Below, piece by piece: positions 33,473-42,869 of a stretch of DNA of 64,000 nucleotides. Within the stretch, counting starts at the first letter, position 1; each line of letters begins with the position of its first letter. This DNA comes from JBFLXB01 sp964570625 (lineage in GTDB: Bacteria > Nitrospirota > Nitrospiria > 2-01-FULL-66-17). The DNA is taken from NCBI GenBank assembly GCA_964570625.1, contig CAZMYW010000027.1, forward strand, positions 1-64,000, written 5' to 3'. Both the position numbers and the translations under genes were made by a program. The notes under the pieces were generated by a model. It was not told the DNA's origin. It searched no databases and was given only the letters and a program-made list of their open reading frames with translations.

Positions 33473-33883
33473 TTACGTGGTAATCATCCGTCGGAGATCC
33501 GACGCCAGGGTGGCTAGCTCTTCGAGTCGGACCGCGGCGTCTCGACGTCCGGCAAGAGGCCGAAGATCGTCCAGCGTCAACGCCCGGAGAGCTTTCGAAG
33601 CTCGCTCCACGGCCGCGATGATACCGCCCGTGCCAGCCGGACCGATATTTCTCGTCGCCCGAGCCGTTCGGCCGGCGCGGCGGGTGGCCCACGAAAGCTT
33701 CACGGCCTCGGCGATTCGGCGCTTGGCATCAGCCGACAGTCGCCGCCGACCCTTGGTGGCGTGTTTCGTCCCGGTCGGCCGCGAAGCAACGGCTTTGGCG
33801 GCAAGTCGTGTTCGACGAAGCACCCAGGACCGCTTGACCGATTCGGCGATCTTCTTTTTCGATTCTTCCGACAACTTTGCCAT
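33473..33883 (-). CDS. Basic protein with two NUMOD3-like helical repeats
   Basis: A 136-residue, lysine/arginine-rich protein. Two copies of a ~20-residue motif, LSEESKKKIAESVKRSW and LSADAKRRIAEAVKLSW, match NUMOD3 nuclease-associated DNA-binding helices; a basic linker (KGRRR) lies between them. The C-terminal half is helical (AAVERASKALRALTLDDL) with no nuclease domain. It may be a small DNA-binding protein. GGAGG lies five bases before ATG 33883, and a strong terminator follows. Confidence 0.7.
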   Translation of the reverse strand: MAKLSEESKKKIAESVKRSWVLRRTRLAAKAVASRPTGTKHATKGRRRLSADAKRRIAEAVKLSWATRRAGRTARATRNIGPAGTGGIIAAVERASKALRALTLDDLRPLAGRRDAAVRLEELATLASDLRRMITT

Positions 33884-34027
33884 AACAACCTCCATCCCTT
33901 CCTGTTCGTCAGACGTGAATGCCTTCGATACCTTGTCGATATCGACACACCATACAAATACTGAGCGTAGGATTCTAGCACACGCATGGGGCCCGATCAA
34001 TCATAAGCCTAAGCCTTCCAACCTTCC

Positions 34028-34056
34028 TTGCCTCTCAAGTCCGGCCTACCTATAAT
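34028..34056 (+). promoter_or_regulatory. Candidate sigma70 promoter overlapping the VOC gene start
   Basis: TTGCCT (34028-34033), 17 bases, then an exact TATAAT (34051-34056). Transcription would start near 34063. The annotated ATG at 34055 overlaps the -10 box, and an in-frame GTG at 34064 would then be first on the mRNA, giving a leaderless transcript. Sequence match only. Confidence 0.45.
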
Positions 34057-34510
34057 GGGCATCGTGAGAGCTCACTACCTCGGCCACATCGTGTGGTATG
34101 TCAGAAATCTGGAACGCTCCTTGCGGTTCTATCGCGATCTCTTGGGGTTTCGCGAGATAGGACGAACCTTCGGAGGCCGGGCCGCGGCGCTGACCGGGGG
34201 CCGCACCCACCACGAATTACTGTTGATCGAGGTCGGAGACGCTCCCAGCCCTCCGACGGGGCATCGGGTCGGGCTGTACCATATCGGCATCAAGATCGGC
34301 GACACACTGGACGAACTCCGAGCCGCCAAGACGGAGTTGGAACGGACTGGGATCGACATTGAAGGGATGTCGGACCACACGGTCAGCCAGAGCCTCTACT
34401 TGAAGGATCCCGACGGAAATGAAATCGAGTTGTACGTTGACGCCGATCCTTCAACATGGCGGAACCGGCCCGATCTGGTCCTCTCTCCGATCCGACCGCT
34501 GGTCCTGTGA
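34055..34510 (+). CDS. VOC (glyoxalase/bleomycin resistance) superfamily protein
   Basis: A 151-residue metal-dependent VOC protein with two paired beta-alpha-beta-beta modules: GHIVWYVRNLERSLRFYRDL, the Glu in HHELLLIEV, the His in LYHIGIKIGD and the Glu in DPDGNEIELYVD, the usual metal ligand set. It could isomerise, open or bind small molecules such as catechol or methylglyoxal adducts; no substrate can be named. Start is ATG 34055 or, if the candidate promoter is real, GTG 34064. Confidence 0.88.
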   Translation: MGIVRAHYLGHIVWYVRNLERSLRFYRDLLGFREIGRTFGGRAAALTGGRTHHELLLIEVGDAPSPPTGHRVGLYHIGIKIGDTLDELRAAKTELERTGIDIEGMSDHTVSQSLYLKDPDGNEIELYVDADPSTWRNRPDLVLSPIRPLVL

Positions 34511-34570
34511 GCTGATGTCCTAAACGCTCACGACGCCGGGACGCGCGTGAACGTTCGGGAAGGAACCCCT

Positions 34571-35980
34571 ATGCGGCGCACCAAAATCGTGTGTACCATC
34601 GGCCCGGCCAGCGAGGAGGCCTCGATTCTTCACGGCATGATCCAAGCCGGAATGGATGTCGCTCGGATCAACTTTTCGCACGGGACTCGAGTGCAACACA
34701 CCGAATGGATCTCCAGAATTCGCCAGATCGCATCCGAACTCGGTCGCACCGTCGCGATCTTGGGTGACTTGTGCGGCCCCAAGCTCCGCACCGGGCCGCT
34801 CTCAAAATCCCCGATCGTTCTCAAGGCCGGCGATCCTTTTACGTTGACCACCGAGCCGGTCACTGGAGATTGGCGCGGCGTCTCGGTCAGTTTTCCGGGG
34901 CTACCCGATGCCGTCAAACCGGGCGAAACGATTCTGCTCAATGACGGGGCGATCGAACTCGCGGTCGAAACGATCTCGGCCGGTGCGGTGCACACCCGCG
35001 TGCGTATCGGTGGATTCCTAGGTTCACACAAAGGTGTCAACATCCCCGGCCGCACACTCGCGGTCGAAGCCTTTACCGCCAAGGATCGCGAGGACGCCGG
35101 GTTCGCCTTGCAACAGGAACTCGACTGGCTGGCGTTGTCCTTCGTGAGAAGCCCGGAGGACCTCCGGGGCGTCCGTGGATGGCTGTCGAACACAGGATCC
35201 AGTATTCCGCTCATCGCCAAGATCGAACAACGCGAAGCGATCCACGCGCTGGACGCCGTGCTCGCCGAGTCAAACGGCGCGATGGTGGCGCGCGGTGATC
35301 TGGGCGTCGAAGTCGCGCTCGAGGAGGTGCCGTTTCTCCAGAAGGAGATCATCGCCGGAGGCCTCTCCCTGAGCGTGCCGGTCATCGTCGCGACCCACAT
35401 GCTGGAATCGATGACCACACAACCTCGCCCCACCCGCGCTGAAGTCACCGATGTCGCCACGGCTGTCCTGGATGGGGCAGACGCGATCATGTTGTCGGAA
35501 GAAACCGCATCGGGTCAGTACCCGGTGGAGGCGGTTAGGATCATGGCGCGCATCGCCGAACGTGCGGAACGCGATATCGACCATCGCCGATTCATGACCG
35601 CGGCCCGTCGCGATCAAACCCCACAGGGAGCGGTGGCCCACGCCGCCTGCGCGCTCGCCGGTGAAGTGGGGGCGTCGGCGATCCTGGTGCCGACGTGGTC
35701 CGGCGACACTCCGCTCCGAGTCGCCTCGTGGAGGCCGCCCCAGCCGGTGATCGCCTTGACCCACGATCCGCGTGTCCGTCGGCGGCTGGCTCTAGCGTGG
35801 GGCACGACTGCGCTGTTCGTCCCTGAGGTGCATACCGTGGACGAGGTGATCGCGACATCCATCCAGGCGGCGCGAACGGAGGGGCACGTCGCGCCCGGAG
35901 ATCTGGTCGTGATCGCGTGCGGTCCACCCCGGAAACAATCCGGGACGAGCAATGTCATCGAAGTGGTTCGAGTGACGTGA
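34571..35980 (+). CDS. pyk: Pyruvate kinase
   Basis: A 469-residue glycolytic enzyme making pyruvate and ATP from phosphoenolpyruvate. Motifs: RRTKIVCTIGPAS, the metal-site MVARGDLGVEV and the cluster ARAEVTDVATAVLDGADAIM with LSEETASGQYPVEA. The C-terminal regulatory domain is present. ATG 34571 has AAGGAA six bases upstream; GTG 34547 would add eight residues. It converges with the pyr operon, the two stop codons being three bases apart. Confidence 0.95.
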   Translation: MRRTKIVCTIGPASEEASILHGMIQAGMDVARINFSHGTRVQHTEWISRIRQIASELGRTVAILGDLCGPKLRTGPLSKSPIVLKAGDPFTLTTEPVTGDWRGVSVSFPGLPDAVKPGETILLNDGAIELAVETISAGAVHTRVRIGGFLGSHKGVNIPGRTLAVEAFTAKDREDAGFALQQELDWLALSFVRSPEDLRGVRGWLSNTGSSIPLIAKIEQREAIHALDAVLAESNGAMVARGDLGVEVALEEVPFLQKEIIAGGLSLSVPVIVATHMLESMTTQPRPTRAEVTDVATAVLDGADAIMLSEETASGQYPVEAVRIMARIAERAERDIDHRRFMTAARRDQTPQGAVAHAACALAGEVGASAILVPTWSGDTPLRVASWRPPQPVIALTHDPRVRRRLALAWGTTALFVPEVHTVDEVIATSIQAARTEGHVAPGDLVVIACGPPRKQSGTSNVIEVVRVT

Positions 35981-35983
35981 CGG

Positions 35984-36757
35984 TCACCGGTTCGCCGGTT
36001 TCACCAACGCAATCTGCGTCCCGATAGTTGCTCCCAGCGTATTCGCAGCGTCTCCTCGATTCACGAAAACCTCCACCACGTGATCACTGTTGACGAGCGC
36101 GGCTGGGAGACCTCTCGGCCCTTCTTCGTAGTGCCCAGCGATCGGAACCTCCCGACCCATCACCTCGACCACCCAGTCCTCAAGGGATCCGTCGGGGTGG
36201 AGGTTGCTGATGAGGTTACCGAATCGATCGATCCACACGATTTCTCCGGTCAGGGCAGACGACGATCGTTCGATGTCTGAGCGGACCGGATCGATCACTC
36301 GGGGACCGAACACACTCGCCGCGGTTCCGCGAGCCAGGTGCGCGGCCACGGGGGCAAACACGTCGCGACCTTGGAACGTGGGACTCCGGGAGGGCGGCCT
36401 GAGCAGGTACTCGCTGGCCGCGATCTCGACACACGCGAACAGCGGATCGCGCTGAGAGATGTCTCCGAAGAGTCCGTTGTCCGGCCCGACCACATGGTGC
36501 CCAAGGGTCGAGCACACGAGCGATCGCCTCGCACTCCCGACTCCAGGGTCGACCACGACGAGGTGAATGGTGCCTGGCGGAAAATATTGCAGACATCGAT
36601 TCAGGACAAATCCGGCAGCGGACACGGCATGGCGAGGGATCTCATGGCTCAGATCCACGAGCACGGCGTCCGGGCAGATCGAGAGGATCACACCCTTCAT
36701 GCTGCCAACCCACGGGTCTCTCAGTCCGAAGTCGGTCGTCAAGGTAATAACCGGCAC
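35984..36757 (-). CDS. S-adenosyl-L-methionine hydroxide adenosyltransferase (DUF62)
   Basis: A 257-residue enzyme of the DUF62/SalL-like family, which hydrolyses SAM to adenosine and methionine. Blocks include LTTDFGLRDPWVGSMKGV, VVVDPGVGSARR, VVGPDNGLFG and IVWIDRFGNLISNL. The GTG start lies one base after the pyrD stop, so it is the last gene of the pyr operon. Why it is joined to pyrimidine synthesis is not clear. Confidence 0.93.
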   Translation of the reverse strand: MPVITLTTDFGLRDPWVGSMKGVILSICPDAVLVDLSHEIPRHAVSAAGFVLNRCLQYFPPGTIHLVVVDPGVGSARRSLVCSTLGHHVVGPDNGLFGDISQRDPLFACVEIAASEYLLRPPSRSPTFQGRDVFAPVAAHLARGTAASVFGPRVIDPVRSDIERSSSALTGEIVWIDRFGNLISNLHPDGSLEDWVVEVMGREVPIAGHYEEGPRGLPAALVNSDHVVEVFVNRGDAANTLGATIGTQIALVKPANR

Positions 36758-36758
36758 G

Positions 36759-37697
36759 TTATCTCCGTCCTGAGATGTCGATGGCCCCGACGAGTTGCCG
36801 GACGTCGTTGATGCCGTGTCGAACCAGGTAACGGGTCAGGCCGTCCAGGACGTTGATCGTAGCCCGCGGGTTCATGTAATTACCCGTCCCGACCGCGACG
36901 GCAGACGCCCCCGCCAATAAGAACTCGACCGCATCTTCGGCGCACGTAATGCCTCCCATCCCAAGGATCGGAATGGGCACGGCCTTTGAGACCTCCCACA
37001 CCATACGAACCGCGATGGGGCGGATCGCCGGTCCTGAGAGCCCGCCGGTCCATGACGCCAGCTTGGGACGACGGGTTTCAACATCGATCGCCATCCCGAC
37101 CACGGTGTTGATCAAGGACAGCGCCGTGGCGCCTCCCGCGTGGGCAGCTTTGGCGACCTCCGTGATGTCCGTGACGTTGGGCGACAGTTTGACGATGGTC
37201 GGCAGGTGGGTCTTGCTGCGCACCGCGCGAACGACCTCGAAGACGGCGGGTAGGGACTGCCCGAAGCTGATGCCTCCCTGTTTGACGTTCGGGCACGACA
37301 CATTCACTTCCAGCGCGTGGACACCTTCGGCGTCCGAGAGGCGTTGCGCCAGCAACTCGAACTCGTCGATCGTCGCGCCGAAGATGTTCACGATCACTTT
37401 GACGTTGAAACGTCGAAGCAGGGGCAGTTTCTGCGACACGAATGCGTTGAGGCCGACGTTGGCGAGGCCGATCGCATTCAGCATCCCGGCAGGGGTTTCG
37501 ATCAAGCGCGGGTCGGGGTTGCCGGTCCTCGGCTCGAGAGACAACCCTTTGACGACGATCGCTCCGAGCCGGTTCAGGTCCAGAACTCCGGCGTATTCTT
37601 CGCCGTATCCGAAGGTTCCCGATGCGGCAACGACCGGATTTTTGAGGACAAGCCCACCGCCGAGGTTGACGGACAGATTGGGAGGCTGAGTGCTCAT
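36759..37697 (-). CDS. pyrD: Dihydroorotate dehydrogenase, class 1B type catalytic subunit
   Basis: A 312-residue FMN enzyme oxidising dihydroorotate to orotate. Class 1 features are the catalytic Cys region VNVSCPNVKQGG, the FMN-binding KLSPNVTDITEVAKAA and the glycine motifs GMGGI and VAVGTGNY. Class 1B enzymes usually need the iron-sulfur partner PyrK; no pyrK is found in the 0.3-kb gap upstream, where the overlapping frame lacks the expected domains. The partner may lie elsewhere or the enzyme may use another acceptor. Confidence 0.92.
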   Translation of the reverse strand: MSTQPPNLSVNLGGGLVLKNPVVAASGTFGYGEEYAGVLDLNRLGAIVVKGLSLEPRTGNPDPRLIETPAGMLNAIGLANVGLNAFVSQKLPLLRRFNVKVIVNIFGATIDEFELLAQRLSDAEGVHALEVNVSCPNVKQGGISFGQSLPAVFEVVRAVRSKTHLPTIVKLSPNVTDITEVAKAAHAGGATALSLINTVVGMAIDVETRRPKLASWTGGLSGPAIRPIAVRMVWEVSKAVPIPILGMGGITCAEDAVEFLLAGASAVAVGTGNYMNPRATINVLDGLTRYLVRHGINDVRQLVGAIDISGRR

Positions 37698-37990
37698 GGC
37701 TGATGCCCGACCGCGAACGCGAGTCGATCTCGTTGAGAAGTGACGACCGGTGCCTCGGGGGTGCGGGTCACTTCCACCCAGCGATATCCATCCGCAGACG
37801 GATCACGCGCCACGCGGCAGGCCACGCCCACGGGCGAAGTGCCAGTCCCCATCCGAATCCAAACAACGGCCGGATCATGATGGAGTCGAACGGTTCCCGC
37901 CACCGCCCGTTGACCCCCGCCCGACGGGATCCGACCGCAAGATGCCACCCCAGGCGCACCTTGGACCAGTTCACGACGAGGCGTCAGGGA
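37694..37990 (-). other. greA-pyrD gap: no confident gene; two competing small frames
   Basis: In the ~290 bases between greA and pyrD two minus-strand frames compete. One (GTG 37948 to stop 37694, 84 codons) ends in a four-base ATGA overlap with pyrD but has third-position GC of only about 61%. The other (GTG 37974 to stop 37768, 68 codons) has about 78% third-position GC and is rich in tryptophan, but shows no good ribosome-binding site. Neither matches a known family, including PyrK. Either could be a real small protein. Confidence 0.4.
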
Positions 37991-38460
37991 TCAAACCGGA
38001 TCTCGAGAACCTGATATTCGCTGGTCTTCGCCGGCGCCACGATGGTCACCAGATCCCCCACTCGATGCCCGATGAGTGCCTTGCCGACCGGAGAATGGAC
38101 TGAGATGCGGCCGTCTTTGAGATCGATCTCATGCTGACCCACAATGGTCAATCGTCGTTTGTCGCCGGATTCCGTGTCCTCGAGCACAACCGTCGCGCCG
38201 AAGACGACCTTCTCCGACGAAAAATTGGTGGTGTCGATCACCTCCGCATCGACGATCCGCGTTTCGACTTCACGAATACGGCCTTCCAGAAATGACTGGC
38301 GCTCCTTGGCCGCAGAGTATTCCGCATTCTCGCTCAAATCTCCGTGGGCCCGAGCTTCTGCGATCTGCTGGATATTGTGGGGCCGGTCCACTCGTTTGAG
38401 GCGATCGAGCTCTTCTTTGAGCGCGTGATACCCGCGCCGGGTCATGGGAATCTTCGGCAT
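37984..38460 (-). CDS. greA: Transcription elongation factor GreA
   Basis: A 158-residue factor that rescues backtracked RNA polymerase by stimulating transcript cleavage. The N-terminal coiled coil carries the acidic tip DLSENAEYSAAKERQ, and the C-terminal globular domain contains SPVGKALIGHRVGD. ATG 38460 gives the usual family length. It lies ten bases after the carB stop and is part of the pyr transcript. Confidence 0.96.
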   Translation of the reverse strand: MPKIPMTRRGYHALKEELDRLKRVDRPHNIQQIAEARAHGDLSENAEYSAAKERQSFLEGRIREVETRIVDAEVIDTTNFSSEKVVFGATVVLEDTESGDKRRLTIVGQHEIDLKDGRISVHSPVGKALIGHRVGDLVTIVAPAKTSEYQVLEIRFDP

Positions 38461-38470
38461 GGCCTGAATC

Positions 38471-41400
38471 CTATCGTGTGTTCCGCGTTTCTTGGTAATA
38501 CTCCTGCAGCGATCGAATTTCAATCGCCCCGCGCGGGCGCGCTTCCATCGCGGCCGTCGCGGCCTTTGCGCCCGCCAATGTCGTGACGTACGGAATGCCC
38601 GCGGACAGCGCGGTCCGTCGGATCACCGCCGAATCCCGCTGCGACGCCTGATCCCCCACCGTGTTGATGACCAAGTGCACCTCGCGGTTTTTCAGGTGAT
38701 CCGCCACGTGCGGGCGCCCCTCGTGGACCTTCAGAACGGTCCGCACGGTGATCCCGGCCTCCCGCAGTGAAGACGCGGTGCCGTCGGTGGCGATCAAGGA
38801 GAATCCCAGTCGCTCAAGCGACCTGGCGATCGGGACCAGCGCCGGTTTGTCGCGGTCCCGGACGCTCAGAAACACCGTTCCGGTTTCCGGCAGTGCGCCT
38901 CCCGCCGCAGCTTGGGCTTTGGCGAAGGCTCGACCGAAGTCCCGATCGATTCCCATCACCTCGCCGGTGGACTTCATCTCCGGGCCCAGCAGCGTGTCCA
39001 CGCCTGGGAACCGGTTGAACGGGAACACCGCCTCCTTCACCGCGGTATACGGCAGGACCGTGGGTAACGATCCCAACTCCGACAAGGGTGTCCCCATCAT
39101 GACCTTCATGGCCCACTTGGCGAGCGGAACCCCGAGCGTTTTACTCACGAACGGAATCGTCCGCGAGGCTCGTGGATTGACTTCCAGAATGTACACGTCG
39201 CGTCCTTTGACCGCAAACTGGACGTTCATCAGCCCGACCACCTCCAGAGCATGGGCCAGTCGGACCGTCTGTCGTTCGATCTCCTTGAGGGTCTCGGTCG
39301 GCAGTGAATACGGAGGCAACGAACACGCGCTATCCCCGGAATGGATCCCCGCCTCTTCGATATGCTCCATGATGCCCGCCACGACCACGGTGGATCCGTC
39401 ACACACCGCGTCCACGTCGATCTCGACCGCGTCATCGATGAATTGATCGATAAGCACGCCGGACGTGAGGCTCGTGGGCATGGCCGTGCCCAGATACGCT
39501 TCCAGGCTCGACTCGTCGTATACGAGCGCCATGGCGCGTCCGCCGAGCACGTACGAGGGACGGACCATCACCGGAAACCCGATGCGCGACGCGATCTCCC
39601 GCGCCTCGCGCGGACTGCGCGCCATCCCGCTCTCCGGTTGTTTGAGACCCAGGGTGATCAATAACTCGCGGAACCGCTCGCGATCCTCGGCCCGATCAAT
39701 AGCGTCCGGCGAGGTACCCAGAATCCGCACTCCTGCGCGTTCGAGGGGAACGGCCAACTTCAGCGGCGTCTGCCCGCCGAACTGAACCACCACGCCCAGC
39801 GGGCGCTCCACCGCGACGATGTGCAGAACGTCCTCCAACGTCAGCGGTTCGAAATACAGTCGGTCGGAGGTGTCGTAGTCGGTGCTGACGGTCTCCGGGT
39901 TACAGTTGACCATAATCGTTTCGTATCCCAGCTCACGGAGGGCATACGACGCGTGCACGCAGCAGTAGTCGAATTCGATCCCTTGGCCGATACGATTGGG
40001 ACCGCCGCCCAGGATCATCACCTTCCGGTTCGCCGTGGGACGCGACTCGCACTCCGCCTCATAGGTGGAATAGAGATACGGGGTATGCGCGACGAACTCG
40101 GCGCCACACGTGTCCACGCGTTTGTACACCGGGCGGATCCCGACGCGGTCGCGCAGGTCGCGGATCGCTTCTTCCCCGGAGCCCACCAGGCGGCCGAGCG
40201 TGTGATCTGAAAACCCCATGGCCTTGGCCTCGGCCAAGACGTCGTGCGGCAACATATTGTCCGGGTCCGGTCGAATCCCATCCGCCACCAGCGCCGCCCG
40301 CCGCGCGAGCAGGTCGTCCTCCGCCGCCACCAGTTCGGCAATCTGATGGAGAAACCACGGATCGATGCGGGTGATCTTGGCGATCTCGTTGACGGACAGA
40401 CTAAGGCGGAGCGCATCGGCCACGTACCAGAGCCGTTCCCAGTTGGGCACGCGAAGTTTTTCGCGAACCCGTTCGAGATCCCCTCCGGCCGCCTCTTCAC
40501 CCGTTCGCCGCACCGACGGCTCCAGCCCGTACCGATCGATCTCCAAGGAACGAATCGCCTTCTGGAGCGCCTCCTTGAAGGTCCGGCCGATCGCCATGGC
40601 CTCCCCGACCGACTTCATCTGCGTGGTCAGCGTCGCGTCGGTTTGAGGAAACTTCTCGAATGCAAACCGCGGGATCTTCACCACCACGTAGTCGATCGTC
40701 GGTTCAAACGCGGCGCGCGTTTCCCGGGTGATGTCGTTCACCAACTCGTCGAGCGTATACCCCACCGCGAGCTTGGCCGCGATTTTAGCGATCGGGAATC
40801 CGGTCGCCTTCGACGCCAACGCGGAGCTCCGCGACACGCGAGGATTCATCTCGATGACCACCATGTCCCCGTCGTCCGGATTCACGGCGAATTGGATGTT
40901 GGAGCCCCCGGTCTCCACGCCGATCTCGCGAATGATCGCGATCGCCGCGTCGCGCATTACCTGATACTCCTTGTCCGTCAAGGTCAAGGCCGGCGCGACC
41001 GTGATGCTGTCGCCGGTGTGAACGCCCATGGGGTCCACGTTTTCGATCGAACACACGATCACGACATTGTCGCGCAGGTCGCGCATCACCTCCAACTCGA
41101 ACTCTTTCCAGCCCAGGACGGACTGCTCCACCAGGACCTCACGGGTCGGGCTGGCGTCGAGTCCCCACTCCACGGCGCGCGTAAACTCCTCCCGATTGTA
41201 GGCCACCGATCCACCCGTCCCACCGAGGGTGAACGACGGCCGGATGATCGCGGGAAATCCGACTCGCTCGATCACGGTCATGGCTTCGTTGATCGAAGAC
41301 ACGGTGCCGCTTTCCGGCACCTTCAACCCGATCCGTCGGACCGCCTGTTTGAACCGCTCGCGGTCCTCGGCCTTCTTGATGGCGTCGTACTGGGCGCCGA

Positions 41401-41746
41401 TCAGCTTGACCCGATATTTCTCCAGCGCGCCCCGTTCGACCAACGCTACCGTCACGTTGAGCGCGGTCTGCCCACCCATGGTGGGCAGCAGCGCGTCGGG
41501 CCGCTCGTGTTCGATGATCCGTTCCACAACCTCCGGAGTGATCGGCTCCACGTAGGTACGGTCGGCCATCTCGGGATCGGTCATGATCGTGGCCGGGTTG
41601 GAGTTGACCAACACCACCTCGTACCCTTCCTCGCGCAGCGCCTTACACGCCTGCGAACCCGAGTAGTCGAACTCACACCCCTGCCCGATCACGATGGGAC
41701 CGGAACCGATCAGGAGAATCTTGTGAATGTCCGTGCGTTTGGGCAT
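38471..41746 (-). CDS. carB: Carbamoyl-phosphate synthase, large subunit
   Basis: A 1091-residue subunit making carbamoyl phosphate from ammonia, bicarbonate and two ATP. Both ATP-grasp halves are complete: GSGPIVIGQGCEFDYSG starts the first, and GGGPNRIGQGIEFDYCC the second; VIEMNPRVSRSSALASKATG and VLEVNPRASRTIPFVSKTLG are the matching metal sites. The C-terminal MGS-like allosteric domain (LRERLGFSLIATDGTA-like) is present. It begins four bases after carA ends. Confidence 0.98.
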   Translation of the reverse strand: MPKRTDIHKILLIGSGPIVIGQGCEFDYSGSQACKALREEGYEVVLVNSNPATIMTDPEMADRTYVEPITPEVVERIIEHERPDALLPTMGGQTALNVTVALVERGALEKYRVKLIGAQYDAIKKAEDRERFKQAVRRIGLKVPESGTVSSINEAMTVIERVGFPAIIRPSFTLGGTGGSVAYNREEFTRAVEWGLDASPTREVLVEQSVLGWKEFELEVMRDLRDNVVIVCSIENVDPMGVHTGDSITVAPALTLTDKEYQVMRDAAIAIIREIGVETGGSNIQFAVNPDDGDMVVIEMNPRVSRSSALASKATGFPIAKIAAKLAVGYTLDELVNDITRETRAAFEPTIDYVVVKIPRFAFEKFPQTDATLTTQMKSVGEAMAIGRTFKEALQKAIRSLEIDRYGLEPSVRRTGEEAAGGDLERVREKLRVPNWERLWYVADALRLSLSVNEIAKITRIDPWFLHQIAELVAAEDDLLARRAALVADGIRPDPDNMLPHDVLAEAKAMGFSDHTLGRLVGSGEEAIRDLRDRVGIRPVYKRVDTCGAEFVAHTPYLYSTYEAECESRPTANRKVMILGGGPNRIGQGIEFDYCCVHASYALRELGYETIMVNCNPETVSTDYDTSDRLYFEPLTLEDVLHIVAVERPLGVVVQFGGQTPLKLAVPLERAGVRILGTSPDAIDRAEDRERFRELLITLGLKQPESGMARSPREAREIASRIGFPVMVRPSYVLGGRAMALVYDESSLEAYLGTAMPTSLTSGVLIDQFIDDAVEIDVDAVCDGSTVVVAGIMEHIEEAGIHSGDSACSLPPYSLPTETLKEIERQTVRLAHALEVVGLMNVQFAVKGRDVYILEVNPRASRTIPFVSKTLGVPLAKWAMKVMMGTPLSELGSLPTVLPYTAVKEAVFPFNRFPGVDTLLGPEMKSTGEVMGIDRDFGRAFAKAQAAAGGALPETGTVFLSVRDRDKPALVPIARSLERLGFSLIATDGTASSLREAGITVRTVLKVHEGRPHVADHLKNREVHLVINTVGDQASQRDSAVIRRTALSAGIPYVTTLAGAKAATAAMEARPRGAIEIRSLQEYYQETRNTR

Positions 41747-41750
41747 CCGC

Positions 41751-42869
41751 TTAGGTCCGCATCAGGTCCATGAACCGCCGAAACAGATAGTCCGCGTCGT
41801 GAGGACCCGGCGACGCTTCGGGGTGGTACTGGACCGAAAAAACTGGAAGGTCCTTATGCCGCAGACCTTCAATGGTCCGATCGTTCAAGTTCACGTGTGT
41901 GGCCTCGACGTCCGTGCCCAAGGCCTCCAGATCCACGGTAAATCCGTGATTCTGGGCCGTGATCGTGACTTGGTTGGTCGCCAGGTCAAGGACCGGCTGG
42001 TTGCCCCCATGGTGGCCGAACTTCATCTTCGAGGTGGTTCCCCCCATGGCCAATCCCAGGATTTGATGCCCAAGACAGATCCCGAAAATCGGCACGCGAC
42101 CGACCAGCGCCTTCGCCGCATCGATGGCGTAGGCGACGGCTGCAGGATCACCCGGACCATTGGACAACACCACTCCCTGCGGTCGTGAGGCCAGGACATC
42201 CTCGGCCGGGGTGGCGGCCGGCACAACTGTCACCTCGCATCCGAGGTGGACCAGGTGGCGAAGAATGTTGCGCTTGACGCCGAAGTCGTACACCGTCACC
42301 CTGAGCCCATCCGACGAAGCTTCGGGCTTCGTTCGCCACAACCCCTCGGTCCACCCATAGGGTTCCCGACACGTCACGTCACGCACCAAGTCCCTACCGA
42401 CCAGACCCGGCGAGGCCTTGGCCCTGGCGATCAATCGGTTCTCATCCTGGTCGGTCGTGGACAACACGCCTTCCTGCGCGCCGGAGTCGCGAAGGTGTTT
42501 GGTGAGTGCACGTGTGTCGATCCCCTCGATCCCGACGACACCCCATTCCTTCAAGTATTCGTTGAGGGTTTGTTGCGCCCGCCAGTTACTCGAGATCGGC
42601 GAACATTCCTTCACCACGAACCCTTCGACCCACGGCCGGTTGGATTCGACGTCTTCCGGATTCACACCGTAGTTCCCGATCTGAGGAGCAGTCATCACCA
42701 CGATCTGGCCTCGGTATGAGGGATCGGTCAAAATCTCCTGGTATCCGGATAAGCTGGTATTGAATACCACTTCCCCGACCGACTCCCCCTCGGCGCCGAA
42801 CGCCGCGCCCCGGAACACCGTGCCGTCGGCCAAGGCCAAGACCGCGGGTCGCTTACGTGGTCGCGTCAT
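41751..42869 (-). CDS. carA: Carbamoyl-phosphate synthase, small (glutaminase) subunit
   Basis: A 372-residue glutamine amidotransferase supplying ammonia to CarB. The class I nucleophile is in FGICLGHQILGLA, and the His/Glu pair lies in SVQYHPEASPGP. The N-terminal domain starts AVLALADGTVFRG. ATG 42869 is used, overlapping the end of pyrC by 17 bases; an upstream start adds five unsupported residues. Confidence 0.97.
   Translation of the reverse strand: MTRPRKRPAVLALADGTVFRGAAFGAEGESVGEVVFNTSLSGYQEILTDPSYRGQIVVMTAPQIGNYGVNPEDVESNRPWVEGFVVKECSPISSNWRAQQTLNEYLKEWGVVGIEGIDTRALTKHLRDSGAQEGVLSTTDQDENRLIARAKASPGLVGRDLVRDVTCREPYGWTEGLWRTKPEASSDGLRVTVYDFGVKRNILRHLVHLGCEVTVVPAATPAEDVLASRPQGVVLSNGPGDPAAVAYAIDAAKALVGRVPIFGICLGHQILGLAMGGTTSKMKFGHHGGNQPVLDLATNQVTITAQNHGFTVDLEALGTDVEATHVNLNDRTIEGLRHKDLPVFSVQYHPEASPGPHDADYLFRRFMDLMRT

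Noticed and set aside
37694..37948. Possible PyrK in the greA-pyrD gap
   Set aside because: The frame lacks the FAD domain and the four-cysteine [2Fe-2S] motif of PyrK and is too short.
40244..41773. 509-codon plus-strand frame inside carB
   Set aside because: Antisense shadow of carB with Arg/His-rich, non-protein-like composition.
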